64,000 nt of DNA from Acetobacter fallax (GCF_011516735.1 NZ_WOSX01000009.1:52064-116063), one strand, 5' to 3'; counted from the stretch's first letter, positions 18,553 through 29,028 are shown. Translations and numbers: made by a program. The notes: a model not told the origin generated them from the letters alone.

Positions 18553-20004
18553 TCACAGATATGGTGACATGAGACGCGCGGCAGCATCACGCAACTGAAC
18601 AGGAAATGACCTTTCATCGAGGTCATGGTGAGTAAGCCGGCGTTTGCGATGACGAGCAATGAAATCATCGATCTCACACGCAAATCCGGAACTGTAGCAT
18701 TCCACGTTAATCTCAAAATTCAGCCTTAAGCTGCGCATGTCGAGATTAGAACTTCCAATAAAAGCCCAGCTCCGGTCAACGCTGAACAACTTGGCATGAT
18801 TAAAGGGTGCCTCTGCGAGCCAGACACGACATCCGGCATCAAGCACAGGATGAATATCCGCACGACAGGCCCAGTCCATGATCAGATGGTTACTCGCCTG
18901 TGGAATGATAATATCGACTACAACGCCCCTGAGAGCTGCAAGACCAAGTTCCGTAGAAATGCGTGTACCTGGCAGAAAATAAGGAGTCATCAACCGTATG
19001 CTGGTTTTTGCCAGCGTGATCGCCTGCAGCATTGTAAATTCAATTTTCTCGAGATCAGTGTCGGGACCTGATGTAACAACCCGCATCACATCGTCGCCAG
19101 CCTCATCCGGGATCGGGAAATAAATCTCCCCGCTCAGATCCTCTTCACATGTGAAAGCCCAGTCCCAGGCGAATGCCTCGGTAAGTTGTCTGACAATAGG
19201 CCCCTGAAGTCGGAAATGAACATCGGACACCGGATTCGCCGGATGCCAGGCTACAACATTTTCATCCCCGATATTAATGCCACCAATGAACCCCGAATGG
19301 CCGTCAACAACGAGAATTTTGCGGTGATTACGAAGATTGATAAACGGCATCCGCCAAGGCAGCATCGAATGCAGAAAACGACTGCAGGGAACGCCCGCGG
19401 CTCGCAAACGACGCACTGCCGGACAGATGAAATATCCTGCGCCGATGCCATCAACCAGCACTCGCACAGCCACTCCCCGGTTATGAGCTGTTATAAGCGC
19501 TGCTATAAATTGTTCTCCGATACGGTCTCCTCGGAAAATGTAAGAAGACAGCAGGACACTCGCGCGCGCCGCAGCAATAGCTTCAAGCATTGCGGGATAT
19601 GTGCCATCACCATCAATAAAGGCATCAATGCAGTTACCACCGATCAACGGACGGCCTGTCAGTTTACCAACCATACTGGCCAGTGGAGCAAATGGCCCTT
19701 CATTTGAACGGATAGCATAGTGGAGCGCGGGCGCCTCTGGATTACCCCGCTTGCGAACCAGTCGTCGGGCAAGACGCCTCACACGATTGATTCCAAACAT
19801 CCCATAAAGACACACACCTACAAACGGCATCATAAATGCCGTACTGATCCATCCGATCGCTGAAGCTGTGTCCCTTTTTGTGAGCATAATGTGTGCACTG
19901 ACGACAAGTGTCACAGCAAAATGAGACAATACGATTACGATCAAAAGAATTGTCATACAGCACAAATCATAACTGCGACTTCTCGCCTTTACTGATCTTC
20001 GCAT
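18553..20004 (-). CDS. cls: Cardiolipin synthase (phospholipase D family)
   Basis: 483 aa membrane enzyme that joins two phosphatidylglycerols. Two N-terminal membrane helices (about residues 17-38 and 48-70; MTILLIVIVLSHFAVTL onward) precede two HKD motifs: NLRNHRKILVVDGHSGFIGG and APFNHAKLFSVDRSWAFIGS. Both have the HxKxxxxD core. The C-terminal RLMSPYL resembles cardiolipin synthases of E. coli type. A start at ATG 19956 is also possible; neither ATG has a clear ribosome site. It diverges from yraN with only 35 bp between starts. Confidence 0.92.
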   Translation of the reverse strand: MRRSVKARSRSYDLCCMTILLIVIVLSHFAVTLVVSAHIMLTKRDTASAIGWISTAFMMPFVGVCLYGMFGINRVRRLARRLVRKRGNPEAPALHYAIRSNEGPFAPLASMVGKLTGRPLIGGNCIDAFIDGDGTYPAMLEAIAAARASVLLSSYIFRGDRIGEQFIAALITAHNRGVAVRVLVDGIGAGYFICPAVRRLRAAGVPCSRFLHSMLPWRMPFINLRNHRKILVVDGHSGFIGGINIGDENVVAWHPANPVSDVHFRLQGPIVRQLTEAFAWDWAFTCEEDLSGEIYFPIPDEAGDDVMRVVTSGPDTDLEKIEFTMLQAITLAKTSIRLMTPYFLPGTRISTELGLAALRGVVVDIIIPQASNHLIMDWACRADIHPVLDAGCRVWLAEAPFNHAKLFSVDRSWAFIGSSNLDMRSLRLNFEINVECYSSGFACEIDDFIARHRKRRLTHHDLDERSFPVQLRDAAARLMSPYL

Positions 20005-20039
20005 TCATAGAATTTTTATAAACGTTCGCAATAACGGCG

Positions 20040-20432
20040 ATGATGTCCAACCGTTATTTTGAAGCATACCGCGCAAACAAAGGCCGCCTCGCTTACGCTG
20101 CCGGGGTAACGGCTGAGATGATCGCAGAAGCGGCACTCATTTCAGCCGGGTCTGAAATATTACTACGAAGAGCGCGAACCAGTCGCGGCGAAATTGATCT
20201 GATCGCACAACATAAAACACAATTATGTTTTATTGAAGTCAAGCACAGACCAACATGGACAGAGGCGGCAGAATCTCTCACCCGTCGCCAGCAATACCGT
20301 ATTATACAAGCAGCAGAAATTATTCTTGCAGGCCACCCTGAGTGGACTTACGAATCGATCAGCTTTGATATGATTGCTGTTAATGAGTCAGGAGAAGCGC
20401 GGCGAATCAAAAACGCATTCTGGCTTGATTAA
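20040..20432 (+). CDS. YraN family (UPF0102) nuclease-like protein
   Basis: 130 aa. The family core is ILLRRARTSRGEIDLIAQHK followed by LCFIEVKHRP, the D..ExK pattern of restriction-endonuclease-like folds, then LTRRQQYRIIQAAEIILA. The biochemical role of YraN is not settled. It starts at a double ATG (20040/20043). The neighbouring rsmI and gshB genes found elsewhere are absent here. Confidence 0.92.
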   Translation: MMSNRYFEAYRANKGRLAYAAGVTAEMIAEAALISAGSEILLRRARTSRGEIDLIAQHKTQLCFIEVKHRPTWTEAAESLTRRQQYRIIQAAEIILAGHPEWTYESISFDMIAVNESGEARRIKNAFWLD

Positions 20433-20458
20433 AGTGACTCTTTAAAACCTGGACTTCG

Positions 20459-20488
20459 AAAAAAAGACCATCGTTTCCAATGGTCTCA
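20459..20488 (-). terminator. Intrinsic terminator of the minus-strand small exported gene
   Basis: Read on the minus strand, a 7-bp stem (AGACCAT / ATGGTCT, 20465-20486, 8-nt loop) is followed directly by a run of seven T. It sits 12 bp past the stop of the gene at 20500-20796. It could also slow transcripts from yraN. Confidence 0.8.
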
Positions 20489-20499
20489 CCTGTTCATTA

Positions 20500-20796
20500 T
20501 CAGGTGCGGTGCCGCACATGCATGGCAGAACCGGAACGCTTCACTGTACGAAAAGAGGCCAGATGGATAAGGCCTTGAGAGTTGCGATGTGCGGCAACCT
20601 GAAAACTATGCGCCCGACTGTGTGATGCACCACTTATATGATGCACAACGTGATACACTGGCGCTGCCGTGAGAGACTCTAACGTAAGTTTACTTGCCTC
20701 ATAATCGGAAATAACACGTTCCGCGTGGGCTGGCTTTACCGTGGAAAACACGAACACGGCAGAAATCCCGGCGGTGAACAAACTCAACTTTCGCAT
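20500..20796 (-). CDS. Small exported protein of unknown function
   Basis: 98 aa from ATG 20796, chosen for its GGAAG ribosome site 5-9 bases upstream and the signal peptide that follows (MRKLSLFTAGISAVFVF to KPAHA). The frame is open to 20838. The mature 75 aa are rich in His and Ser (VYHVVHHISGASHSRAHSFQ) with no Cys. No family recognised. It has its own terminator and is separated from grxD by a second terminator, so it is transcribed alone. Confidence 0.65.
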   Translation of the reverse strand: MRKLSLFTAGISAVFVFSTVKPAHAERVISDYEASKLTLESLTAAPVYHVVHHISGASHSRAHSFQVAAHRNSQGLIHLASFRTVKRSGSAMHVRHRT

Positions 20797-20933
20797 TACG
20801 CTTCCGATCATCGCAATCCTCACCCCACCAATTTGCAACCCACTATAACCAGGAGGGCCTTTCCGACAACCCCCAAAGCATTAACGCATCGATATTATCA
20901 AAACATTTCCAGCAACAGACAGGCAGTTCAGCC

Positions 20934-20971
20934 ACAAAAAAGCGCACGATCATATGATCGTGCACTTTTTC
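20934..20971. terminator. Bidirectional terminator after grxD
   Basis: A 20-bp palindrome GCACGATCATATGATCGTGC (20944-20963) flanked by an A run on the left and CTTTTT on the right, so it works as an intrinsic terminator in both directions. It marks the end of the purine-bolA-grxD block. Confidence 0.85.
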
Positions 20972-20989
20972 AACAAAATCACCAGAGTA

Positions 20990-21328
20990 TCAAGCTGACG
21001 CTGTTACAATTCCCTTTTCAGCAAGCATTGTCTGGAGTTCGCCCGACTGAGCCATTTCACTGACGATGTCGCAACCGCCAACGAATTCACCTCTCACATA
21101 CAACTGTGGAATCGTCGGCCAGTCAGAGAAAATTTTGATTCCCTCTCTGATCTCAGGATCCGCAAGCACATTTTCCGTTTTAAACGGCACTCCTATGTGA
21201 TTGAGAATCTGAACAACTCTGGCAGAGAAACCGCATTGCGGAAAATCTGCCGTCCCTTTCATAAACAACATCACAGGATTGGCTTCAATCAGCGCCTGAA
21301 TACGCTGTCCGGCAGGTGTTGACATCAT
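20990..21328 (-). CDS. grxD: Monothiol glutaredoxin, Grx4 family
   Basis: 112 aa CGFS glutaredoxin that binds and passes on [2Fe-2S] clusters with BolA partners. The key motif is [20 protein letters not shown]. Glutathione contacts follow in [20 protein letters not shown]. It lies 54 bp after a bolA gene on the same strand, the usual pairing, and ends at the terminator at 20944-20963. Confidence 0.96.
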   Translation of the reverse strand: MMSTPAGQRIQALIEANPVMLFMKGTADFPQCGFSARVVQILNHIGVPFKTENVLADPEIREGIKIFSDWPTIPQLYVRGEFVGGCDIVSEMAQSGELQTMLAEKGIVTASA

Positions 21329-21382
21329 TAATTACTCCAGTTTTCAGGAACTCTCAGACTGAAAAACAGCGACAATCATACT

Positions 21383-21613
21383 TCAGGGAGTTGCAGTCTT
21401 TAGAGCAAGGGCATGAAGTGTTCCCCCCATATGTCCCTGAAGAGAATTATACACCATCTGATGCTGCCTGACCCGCGATACCCCATGAAAGGCCTTACTC
21501 ACAACCGTACAGGCATAATGATCACCGTCACCAGCGAGATCATCAATCGTAACAATAGCATCAGGGAATGCTTCACGAATATAAGCCTCGATTTCTGAAG
21601 CCTTCATAGCCAT
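21383..21613 (-). CDS. BolA family protein
   Basis: 76 aa, class II KH-like fold. Motifs: IEAYIREAFPDAIVTIDDL and FHGVSRVRQHQMVYNSLQ, with the conserved His that can bind a [2Fe-2S] cluster together with the CGFS glutaredoxin next door. The short length and the DGDHYACTVVS segment suggest the IbaG/BolA2 type. It is 73 bp downstream of purL. Confidence 0.93.
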   Translation of the reverse strand: MAMKASEIEAYIREAFPDAIVTIDDLAGDGDHYACTVVSKAFHGVSRVRQHQMVYNSLQGHMGGTLHALALKTATP

Positions 21614-21686
21614 CAGCCTGCCCCTCGCTTTTTATCCGCCAGACTTTCTTTCTGATCTGACGCGCAACCGCATCAACAAGTATACC

Positions 21687-23897
21687 TCAGGCGCCCATCA
21701 AAGATGGAAAAAATGCGGCATTAGCCGCCCTCAGACGAGGTATGGATATTGTCGCACCACTAGGCAAGGTCAAACCACCCCCTCCGATCTTTCCCATCAG
21801 ACGCGACGGAATACCACGCATGCCAGCTTCGTGTAAAAGCTCCTGCCCATCGGAGTTGACAGCAAGAAGATAACGTCCCTGATCCTCACCAAACCAGTAA
21901 GCTTCTGGCCGCATACCTGATTGCGGCGGCTCAAGCTCGCAGCCCTCTCCACCGGCCATAATCATCTCAGCCACAGCGACGAGAATGCCTCCATCTGAAA
22001 CATCATGGCAAGCCGCCACTTTACCTGAAATGATCTGCTCGCGCACGAAATCTCCGTTGCGTCGCTCTGCACGAAGATCAACGTCAGGAGCGTCACCGGT
22101 CTCGCGACCGAGTATTTCTCTCAACCAGAGCGACTGACCAAGATGCCCTTTTGTTTCACCGATCAGTATCAGAACGCCGCTGCGAGGAATCGCCATACCA
22201 ACATGTTTTTCAACATCAGCAAGCATACCAAGACCACCGATAGCTGGAGTCGGCAAAATAGCACGGGTCGATCCGTCCGGATTCCGCGTCTCATTATATA
22301 GAGAAACATTGCCACTTACCACGGGGAAATCAAGAACCCGGCAAGCTTCTCCCATACCTTCGATCGCAGCAACAAACTGAGCCATGATCTCGGGTTTTTC
22401 AGGGTTGGCGAAATTCAGGTTATCGGTCACAGCCAGCGGAGTTGCTCCCGTCGCCGTAATATTTCGCCAGGCTTCAGCGACTGCCTGCGCTCCACCTGAT
22501 CGCGGATTCGCGTAGCAATAGCGAGGTGTACAGTCAGTAGTCAGGGCAAGGCCTATCGACGTATCTTCAACTCGCACAATCGCCGCATCTGCGCCACCCG
22601 GACGCTGAGCAGTCTGACCACCAACCGTGCTATCATACTGGTTCCATATCCACGCACGGGACGCCAGATCCGGGCAACTGATAAGTGTTATAAGCGCCTG
22701 TTCCAGCCCGACAGGATCGTGAACGGGCCCGATCGGCTCCGGTGCAGGCAGAGTTGCAACAGGGCGATCATAAATCGGAGCCTCATCCGCAAGCGGAGCA
22801 AGCGGAATATCCGCTTCGATAGCGCCTTTGTGCCGGACTACAATCCGGCCTGTGTCAGTCAGTTGCCCAATAACTGCGAAATCAAGTTCCCATTTCTCAA
22901 AAATTGCCCGGGCCTGCTCGGTGCGATCCGGTCGAAGAACCATCAGCATACGCTCCTGGCTCTCTGACAGCATCATTTCATAGGCTGTCATATCAGGCTC
23001 GCGCTGCGGCACGGAGTCCAGATCAAGATCTATACCAACATTTCCCTTGCCCGCCATCTCAACAGAAGATGATGTAAGCCCTGCGGCGCCCATGTCCTGA
23101 ATTGCAATAATTGCATCGGTTGCCATCAACTCAAGACAAGCTTCAATCAGCAGCTTTTCCACGAAGGGATCGCCAACCTGCACAGTAGGCCGCTTAGCCA
23201 GAGCATTTTCGTCAAATTCAGCAGAAGACATGGTCGCGCCGTGGATACCATCGCGCCCGGTTTTGGAGCCAACATACACAACCGGGTTACCAATACCGGC
23301 TGCTGCGGAAAGAAAAATCCGATCCTTTCGCGCCACTCCGACGGTCATTGCGTTGACCAGGGGGTTGCCATCGTATGCCGGATGAAAATTCACCTCGCCA
23401 CCAACGGTGGGCACACCGACACAGTTGCCGTATCCGCCGATGCCCCGCACTACCCCGTCGACAATCTGTCGCGTGCGCGGATTTTCCGGTGACCCAAAGC
23501 GCAGAGCATTCAGATTAGCAACTGGTCGGGCGCCCATCGTAAAAACATCGCGCAAAATACCACCGACGCCCGTCGCCGCGCCTTGGTACGGTTCAATAAA
23601 GGACGGATGGTTATGGCTCTCCATCTTAAAGATGGCAGCAAGACCCTCTCCGATATCGACAACGCCTGCATTTTCACCAGGCCCGTGAATCACCCATGGC
23701 GCAGTCGTTGGCAATGTACGAAGCCATTTTCTCGAAGACTTATAGGAACAATGTTCAGACCACATCACCGAAAAAACGCCGAGTTCTGTCAGATTTGGTA
23801 CCCTGCCCATAATTATGAGCACCTGGTCATATTCCTCACCGGAAAGACCAAACTGACGAGCGAGCGCGGCATCCACGACTTTCTGCTTCGAACTCAC
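21687..23897 (-). CDS. purL: Phosphoribosylformylglycinamidine synthase subunit PurL
   Basis: 736 aa ATP-dependent subunit of the three-part FGAM synthase (with PurS and PurQ). The length is that of the small-type PurL, without a fused glutaminase. Motifs: [18 protein letters not shown] at the N-terminus, [19 protein letters not shown], and [15 protein letters not shown] sequence in the second half (about residues 430-445), followed by [16 protein letters not shown]. It overlaps purQ by 4 bp, so the subunits are made together. Confidence 0.97.
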   Translation of the reverse strand: MSSKQKVVDAALARQFGLSGEEYDQVLIIMGRVPNLTELGVFSVMWSEHCSYKSSRKWLRTLPTTAPWVIHGPGENAGVVDIGEGLAAIFKMESHNHPSFIEPYQGAATGVGGILRDVFTMGARPVANLNALRFGSPENPRTRQIVDGVVRGIGGYGNCVGVPTVGGEVNFHPAYDGNPLVNAMTVGVARKDRIFLSAAAGIGNPVVYVGSKTGRDGIHGATMSSAEFDENALAKRPTVQVGDPFVEKLLIEACLELMATDAIIAIQDMGAAGLTSSSVEMAGKGNVGIDLDLDSVPQREPDMTAYEMMLSESQERMLMVLRPDRTEQARAIFEKWELDFAVIGQLTDTGRIVVRHKGAIEADIPLAPLADEAPIYDRPVATLPAPEPIGPVHDPVGLEQALITLISCPDLASRAWIWNQYDSTVGGQTAQRPGGADAAIVRVEDTSIGLALTTDCTPRYCYANPRSGGAQAVAEAWRNITATGATPLAVTDNLNFANPEKPEIMAQFVAAIEGMGEACRVLDFPVVSGNVSLYNETRNPDGSTRAILPTPAIGGLGMLADVEKHVGMAIPRSGVLILIGETKGHLGQSLWLREILGRETGDAPDVDLRAERRNGDFVREQIISGKVAACHDVSDGGILVAVAEMIMAGGEGCELEPPQSGMRPEAYWFGEDQGRYLLAVNSDGQELLHEAGMRGIPSRLMGKIGGGGLTLPSGATISIPRLRAANAAFFPSLMGA

Positions 23898-24595
23898 TGG
23901 ACGACTGCCTCCACCAAACTTTCGAACAGCGGCCTGCCGTCCTCACCGCCCATCAGAGAGTCCACCAGATCCTCCGGGTGCGGCATCATACCGCACACCC
24001 GGCCATCTGAACTGACGATTCCGGCTATAGCATTGAGGCTGCCATTTGGGTTGGTTTCACGATCCTGCGGCGACACAACACCATCTGATGCTGAATACCG
24101 AAAGGCAACACGACCTTCACCTTCGAGCATTTCCAGCGTTTTCTCGTCAACCACATAATTACCGTCGCCATGTGCCAGCGGTGCACGGAAAACATCATCT
24201 TTCTGCCACCGGGCGGTAAACGGTGTCTCCGCATTTTCCACTCGAAGAAAGCAATCCTGAGAAAGAAAACGAAGGCTGGCGTTCTTCAGCAATGCTCCGG
24301 GAAGCATTCCTGTTTCGGTCAGTATCTGAAAACCATTACAAACGCCCAGAATATATCCACCCCGTTCTGCAAATTTCCTGACCTCATGCATTATCGGGGA
24401 ATGCGCAGCCATGGCGCCACAGCGAAGATAATCGCCATAACTAAAACCACCAGGCAAAACAATCAGATCCAGATCCGGAAGATGCGTATCCTGATGCCAG
24501 AGTATTTTCGGCGCACGACCAGAAACAGATCTGAGCGCAATCGCCATATCCCGCTCCCGATTAGTCCCCGGAAAGACGACAATACCGGCTTTCAT
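23894..24595 (-). CDS. purQ: Phosphoribosylformylglycinamidine synthase subunit PurQ
   Basis: 233 aa class I glutaminase that supplies ammonia to PurL. The nucleophile Cys is in [32 protein letters not shown] opens the protein, and the His-Glu pair of the triad is in [18 protein letters not shown]. It overlaps purL by 4 bp and the Rap1a-like gene by 4 bp. Confidence 0.97.
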   Translation of the reverse strand: MKAGIVVFPGTNRERDMAIALRSVSGRAPKILWHQDTHLPDLDLIVLPGGFSYGDYLRCGAMAAHSPIMHEVRKFAERGGYILGVCNGFQILTETGMLPGALLKNASLRFLSQDCFLRVENAETPFTARWQKDDVFRAPLAHGDGNYVVDEKTLEMLEGEGRVAFRYSASDGVVSPQDRETNPNGSLNAIAGIVSSDGRVCGMMPHPEDLVDSLMGGEDGRPLFESLVEAVVQ

Positions 24596-24990
24596 TTCGA
24601 ACTACCGATTGCGGCACCACAAGGATAAGAGTCATGCAAGGCCATAAAAACTCCCTCCCCCACAGGCTTATCCAGCACATCCTGATGAGCCTTCAGCCAG
24701 GAAACGACTTTCCCACGCATAGCGACACCGGACTCAGTCTGAGGGATGCAAAATCCGGCTGAAGCTTTCGGATCGCCCTCATTACGATTATTGACTTTCC
24801 CAAGCGCACCAGCGTCAGCAACGCCTGAAATATAAGCGTCGCAGACCTGCGCTCCAGCTGGACGAGAGCAGATACGCCCAAAATTTCCAGCTTTCATCGG
24901 AGAAACTCGCTGGGCGTTCGCATCAGCAGCAGCCACCAACAATCCGACACACATGCAGGAAACAACACTAATCAGGTCAAGTCGCCTCAT
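24592..24990 (-). CDS. Rap1a/Tai-like exported protein inside the purine operon
   Basis: 132 aa with a signal peptide (about residues 1-27, [19 protein letters not shown]). The mature part resembles the Rap1a/Tai family: a helix containing [11 protein letters not shown], then GFCIPQ, a middle helix [15 protein letters not shown], and a final ALHDSYPCG, with four Cys that could form two disulfides. The named members are periplasmic immunity proteins against type VI amidase effectors, but many family proteins have no effector nearby, and none is seen here. It overlaps purS and purQ by 4 bp each, so it is translated as part of the pur operon. Its role there is unknown. Confidence 0.75.
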   Translation of the reverse strand: MRRLDLISVVSCMCVGLLVAAADANAQRVSPMKAGNFGRICSRPAGAQVCDAYISGVADAGALGKVNNRNEGDPKASAGFCIPQTESGVAMRGKVVSWLKAHQDVLDKPVGEGVFMALHDSYPCGAAIGSSK

Positions 24991-25229
24991 TTCGCGATTT
25001 CCACAATAAAATCCTCAATAACCTGATTTGCCAGCAAACTTTCCGCCATTTTATGTGCCCGCTGCGCTGCACGCTGAGGATTCTCTTCATCCAGATCAAG
25101 TTCGATCACTTTACCCGTGCGAACCTCGCACACCTCTGGAAACTCCAGAACATGAAGCGCGTGATTAATGGCTTTGCCTTGCGGATCAAGCACACCCTCT
25201 TTGAGCGAAACTATTACCCTTACCTTCAT
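24987..25229 (-). CDS. purS: Phosphoribosylformylglycinamidine synthase subunit PurS
   Basis: 80 aa small bridging subunit of FGAM synthase. It shows the whole family pattern: MKVRVIVSLKEGVLDPQGKA, VCEVRTGKVIELDLDE and AESLLANQVIEDFIVEI. It starts 40 bp after purC and overlaps the next gene by 4 bp. Confidence 0.96.
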   Translation of the reverse strand: MKVRVIVSLKEGVLDPQGKAINHALHVLEFPEVCEVRTGKVIELDLDEENPQRAAQRAHKMAESLLANQVIEDFIVEIAK

Positions 25230-25269
25230 ACCGCCTCCCGCTACTTTTATCTCCGCAGTCAGCTGCAGG

Positions 25270-26040
25270 CTACTGCATCATTTCCGAGCCCTTCATATCA
25301 CCGTTGCCGGCTTCGGGCAGTATTCCAAGTCGTCGGGCAACTTCCTGATAGGCTTCCTCAACCCGTCCCATATCACGACGGAATCTGTCTTTATCCAGCT
25401 TTTCGTTTGTTTTGGCGTCCCATAACCGACAATTATCCGGTGAGATCTCATCAGCAAGGATAATGCGCATCTCTTCATCTTCCCACAGACGCCCGAACTC
25501 AAGTTTAAAGTCGATAAGCACAATCCCGACACCGGCAAACAACCCACACAGAAAATCGTTCACCCGCAATGCGATTGCGACCATATCGTCCATGTCGTGC
25601 GTACTTGCCCAACCAAACGCGGTGATATGTTCTTCGGCAACCATTGGATCGCCAAGAGAGTCATTCTTATAATAATACTCAACAATAGACCGGGGCAGCC
25701 TCGTGCCTTCCGGTATCCCCAGACGTTTGGCGATACTCCCTGCCGCGACGTTACGGATCACAATTTCCAGAGGAATGATCTCAACCTCACGAATCAACTG
25801 CTCACGCATATTGATACGACGAATAAAGTGGGTTGGGATTCCAACTTCCTGCAACCGCAACATGATATATTCACTAATACGGTTGTTCAGGACGCCCTTG
25901 CCGGTAATGATACCCTTCTTTGATCCGTTCCCGGCTGTTGCATCATCCTTGAAATACTGCACGAGTGTCCCGGGTTCCGGTCCCTCGAACAGGATTTTAG
26001 CTTTCCCTTCGTACAGCTGGCGTCGGCGGGCCATTGTCAT
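25270..26040 (-). CDS. purC: SAICAR synthase
   Basis: 256 aa enzyme joining aspartate to CAIR in purine synthesis. Motifs: [15 protein letters not shown] (ATP site), [29 protein letters not shown], and [17 protein letters not shown] followed by [14 protein letters not shown] with the metal-binding acids. ATG 26034 (two codons later) is an equal candidate start. It lies between purB and purS on the same strand; the gap to purB (153 bp) shows only a weak GGCGCC-type inverted repeat. Confidence 0.97.
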   Translation of the reverse strand: MTMARRRQLYEGKAKILFEGPEPGTLVQYFKDDATAGNGSKKGIITGKGVLNNRISEYIMLRLQEVGIPTHFIRRINMREQLIREVEIIPLEIVIRNVAAGSIAKRLGIPEGTRLPRSIVEYYYKNDSLGDPMVAEEHITAFGWASTHDMDDMVAIALRVNDFLCGLFAGVGIVLIDFKLEFGRLWEDEEMRIILADEISPDNCRLWDAKTNEKLDKDRFRRDMGRVEEAYQEVARRLGILPEAGNGDMKGSEMMQ

Positions 26041-26193
26041 CCTTTACTCACTTGGGTGCGGTGCGATCCGCACTTTTCAAGGGCCGCAATACAGGCGCCT
26101 CATGTCATGCGGGTGCCTCTTAGCAGCCTTCGAAGCCAGATGATACAGCCGCATGCACTCTGCATTATCCGATGTCAGGGCACCCAGGCAGTT

Positions 26194-27546
26194 TCACCCG
26201 GCAACGGATCCAGTTTCTCCAAAAACCACTCTGTAACGATCATCAATCGCTTTCAAATGCGAACAGCTATCCATCGCGGCATCAAGCACTTCAGGAGTAA
26301 TTCTCCCTGCTATATCAGGATCAGTGTCCAGATTTTCGCGAAATGTGCGACCATTCGGCTTACCAAGCTGCGTCCATGTAGCCATCGCACAGCGTTGCAC
26401 GATTTTATAAGCATCTTCCCGCAGCACACCAGCCCGGGCAAGGGCAAGCAAAACCTCGCCAGAATGCACAATTCCACCCAGGCTCTCGATATTGGCAGCC
26501 ATTTGCTCCGGATAAACGATCAGTTTATCCATCATCCCCGCAAGCCGCACAAGAGCAAAATCCAGCCCGACGGTTGCGTCCGGACAGATGTTACGTTCAA
26601 CGGAGGAGTGGCTGATGTCGCGCTCATGCCAGAGCGCAACATTTTCCAGCGCGGGAATCACATGAGACCGAACCAGACGAGCGAGCCCCGTGAGATTTTC
26701 CGACAACACCGGATTACGTTTATGCGGCATAGCCGACGAGCCTTTCTGGCCCGGATGGAAGAATTCCTCTACCTCACGAACTTCCGATCGCTGCAAATGA
26801 CGCACTTCCGTTGCCAGACGCTCAATGCCGCTTGCTATCACAGCAAGAGCACAGAAATAAGCTGCGTGACGATCCCGGGGAATGATCTGGGTCGAAACAG
26901 GTTCCGGCATCAGCCCCAGTTTTTTCGCGACATAAGATTCAACACGCGGATCAAGATGAGCAAAAGTACCAACAGCGCCTGAGATCGCGCACGTGGCAAT
27001 TTCAGCTCGAGCGGTCAGCAGCCGTGTGCGGTTGCGTTCAAATTCAGCATAATGCCCCGCCATCTTGAGTCCGAACGATGTGGGTTCAGCATGAATCCCA
27101 TGGGACCGCCCGATGGTCAGTGTGTACTTATGCGTGAAAGCCTGCTTTTTCAGCGCTGACAGAACAGCATCCACATCAGCCAGAAGAAGGTCCGTTGCCT
27201 GCGTCAATTGCACGGCGAGACAGGTATCGAGCACGTCAGATGACGTCATACCAAGGTGCACGAAGCGGCTCTCGGGGCCAATTTTCTCCGCTAACCAGGT
27301 GAGAAACGCGATAACGTCATGTCGCGTCTCGGCCTCGATCGCATCAATCCGATCGAGGTCTAATTGGGAGAAAGCCGCAATAGCTGCATCTCCGCGACCC
27401 CGAATAATCTCCGCAGCTTCACCTGGGATTTCACCGAGTTCAGCCATAGCTTCACACGCGAGCGCTTCGATTTCGAACCAGATACGATACCGGTTCTCTG
27501 GTGCCCATATGGCCATCATCTCGGGTCTTGTATAACGAGGCACCAT
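26194..27546 (-). CDS. purB: Adenylosuccinate lyase
   Basis: 450 aa fumarase-superfamily enzyme acting twice in purine synthesis. I chose ATG 27546: MVPRYTRPEMMAIW is the usual N-terminus, and CAGGAGGG lies 10 bases upstream. The frame is open to 27594. Motifs: GMTSSDVLDTCLAVQ, IGRSHGIHAEPTSFGLKMAG (catalytic His), and the flexible signature loop GSSAMPHKRNPVLSE with the catalytic Ser. First gene of the purine block on this strand. Confidence 0.97.
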   Translation of the reverse strand: MVPRYTRPEMMAIWAPENRYRIWFEIEALACEAMAELGEIPGEAAEIIRGRGDAAIAAFSQLDLDRIDAIEAETRHDVIAFLTWLAEKIGPESRFVHLGMTSSDVLDTCLAVQLTQATDLLLADVDAVLSALKKQAFTHKYTLTIGRSHGIHAEPTSFGLKMAGHYAEFERNRTRLLTARAEIATCAISGAVGTFAHLDPRVESYVAKKLGLMPEPVSTQIIPRDRHAAYFCALAVIASGIERLATEVRHLQRSEVREVEEFFHPGQKGSSAMPHKRNPVLSENLTGLARLVRSHVIPALENVALWHERDISHSSVERNICPDATVGLDFALVRLAGMMDKLIVYPEQMAANIESLGGIVHSGEVLLALARAGVLREDAYKIVQRCAMATWTQLGKPNGRTFRENLDTDPDIAGRITPEVLDAAMDSCSHLKAIDDRYRVVFGETGSVAG

Positions 27547-27763
27547 CGGGCGTTGCCCTCCTGCTGTTTTGGGGCCGGCATAACCGGAGATCACCCGGCG
27601 GTCCTAAAACATTTCCCACGCCGGTGGAATGTTCTGCCCGAAAAAGAACGCTTACCAGTTCCAGACAACAACACGGTTTCCATTTCGTAATCCTCAGGAA
27701 ACCCTCCGTTAATCAATAAGATTATAAATGAGATTACAACCAAAAAATGGAATAATTAACCCC

Positions 27764-27964
27764 ATGACCGTCCCTCAGCTACCGTATCTTCTACAATCCG
27801 GAAGCACCAGAAATCTGCAACACAATCAGAGCGAGCACTCATCCTTACAACACTCCCCAAAACGTACTGAGCCTGACGGTTACGCTTTTCGTGGCATGAC
27901 AATCGGCGGATTGCTATGCCTGCCGTTTTGGATTTGGGCGATATGGTTAGTGTCACATCGTTGA
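27764..27964 (+). CDS. Possible small membrane protein
   Basis: 66 aa from ATG 27764 (frame open to 27728). A polar N-terminal half is followed by one strong membrane helix, GMTIGGLLCLPFWIWAIWLV, ending SHR. A single C-terminal helix after a YAFRG motif looks like a real tail-anchored small protein, but no ribosome site or family supports it. Could be chance. Confidence 0.35.
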   Translation: MTVPQLPYLLQSGSTRNLQHNQSEHSSLQHSPKRTEPDGYAFRGMTIGGLLCLPFWIWAIWLVSHR

Positions 27965-28080
27965 ATTAATCCGCGCCGTAAGGGGGACCTCAGAGTCCGT
28001 TCGGTCAGGTTTTCCGGTAATTGCTCACGTGGTTGGCGGAAGGGGTTGCGCTGTATGATGTAATTTAATTTGGTTTATGG

Positions 28081-28640
28081 ATGTCGCGCCGACCGCGCAT
28101 TAAACTGAGTGAAGCCGGGAAAGATGTCCTGCTGGCCCAGCAGCGGGAGATGATCGAGCGTTTGGTTGCGCGGATATCGGAACTTGAGGCGTTGGCGGCG
28201 GGCAAGCCGCGCAGCACCTCATTCAATTCGCATATCCCGCCCGCGAAAGACGGTTTTGGTCGCGGCAGAAAGCATCCTCCGCAAGCGTCCACCCAGCGAG
28301 AGGAAGGCGCGGCCCCTCGCAGTTACGCCGGACAGGACCGAACGTGTCATGGCCAATGCCTGTGGCCATTGCGGCATGGATGTATCGGGGGAAGCCCAGC
28401 GTTGTCAGCATCGTTACGACCATATCGACCCGCCGCCGATCCAAGCGATTGCGGCTCGGGTCGCACACTATTCGGTGGCCGCTGTCGGGGATGTGGTCGT
28501 CGCTATCGTGCGCCGACGCGCCAGCGGCGATGTCGGCTGCGTGCACGGTGGCCTACATCATAGCCCGGCGGATCAATCCGCCGCCCCCTTTTCGGCGCTC
28601 TTCACGCTCTGGCTGCCTATCACAACCGTTGTCGGGCTGA
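28081..28640 (+). pseudogene. IS66-family transposase N-terminal remnant
   Basis: The first frame reads a coiled region IERLVARISELEALAAGKPR and then SFNSHIPPAKDGFGRGRKHP, the leader of IS66 TnpC proteins. After a frameshift the zinc-finger-like ANACGHCGMDVSGEAQRCQH and YDHIDPPPIQ appear. A further shift gives GGRCRGCGRRYRAP. The catalytic domain is missing, so this is a decayed fragment. 27965-28080 before it holds no gene and may be the element's left flank. Confidence 0.7.
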
Positions 28641-28871
28641 CATCTCTGCCGTCCCACTGCCATCGGTCAAGATAGTCGCAAAGCGTGGTGCGCGGCGGAA
28701 GATCGTTTGGGATTGCTTACCATTTGGCAGCCAGTGCTCAGAATATACATGATCCCGTTGACGACATCGCGCGTCATTCACCTGACGTTTGCCGCCGCCG
28801 CGCTTCGCAGGCGGAATAACCGACTTGGTCAGATCCCTTCCATTGTCAGTCAAATCACTCAGGTAACCCAT
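28620..28871 (-). pseudogene. IS5-family transposase N-terminal remnant
   Basis: On the minus strand from ATG 28871 the sequence reads MGYLSDLTDNGRDLTKSVIP followed by PAKRGGGKRQVN, which is the opening of IS5-group transposases. HVYSEHWLPNGKQSQTIFRR then diverges, and a frameshift carries the DRWQWDG region. The catalytic part is absent. It abuts the IS66 remnant on the opposite strand. 28872-29028 has no gene. Confidence 0.7.
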
Positions 28872-29028
28872 ATGGTCACGATTGTAGCGGGTGCAGTTTT
28901 CGAACGTTCACATGGGGCACCTCAACGAATCAGGAGCAACACCCCATATGGAATCACAACAGAAGCAACAACTTCAATCCCCACCTGCTAACCAATTCAA
29001 TTAACTCAAAATCCTTTCGAACAGACAC

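Noticed and set aside
24592..24990. Type VI secretion immunity gene with partner effector
   Set aside because: No amidase effector, VgrG or Hcp gene is nearby; both neighbours are purine genes.
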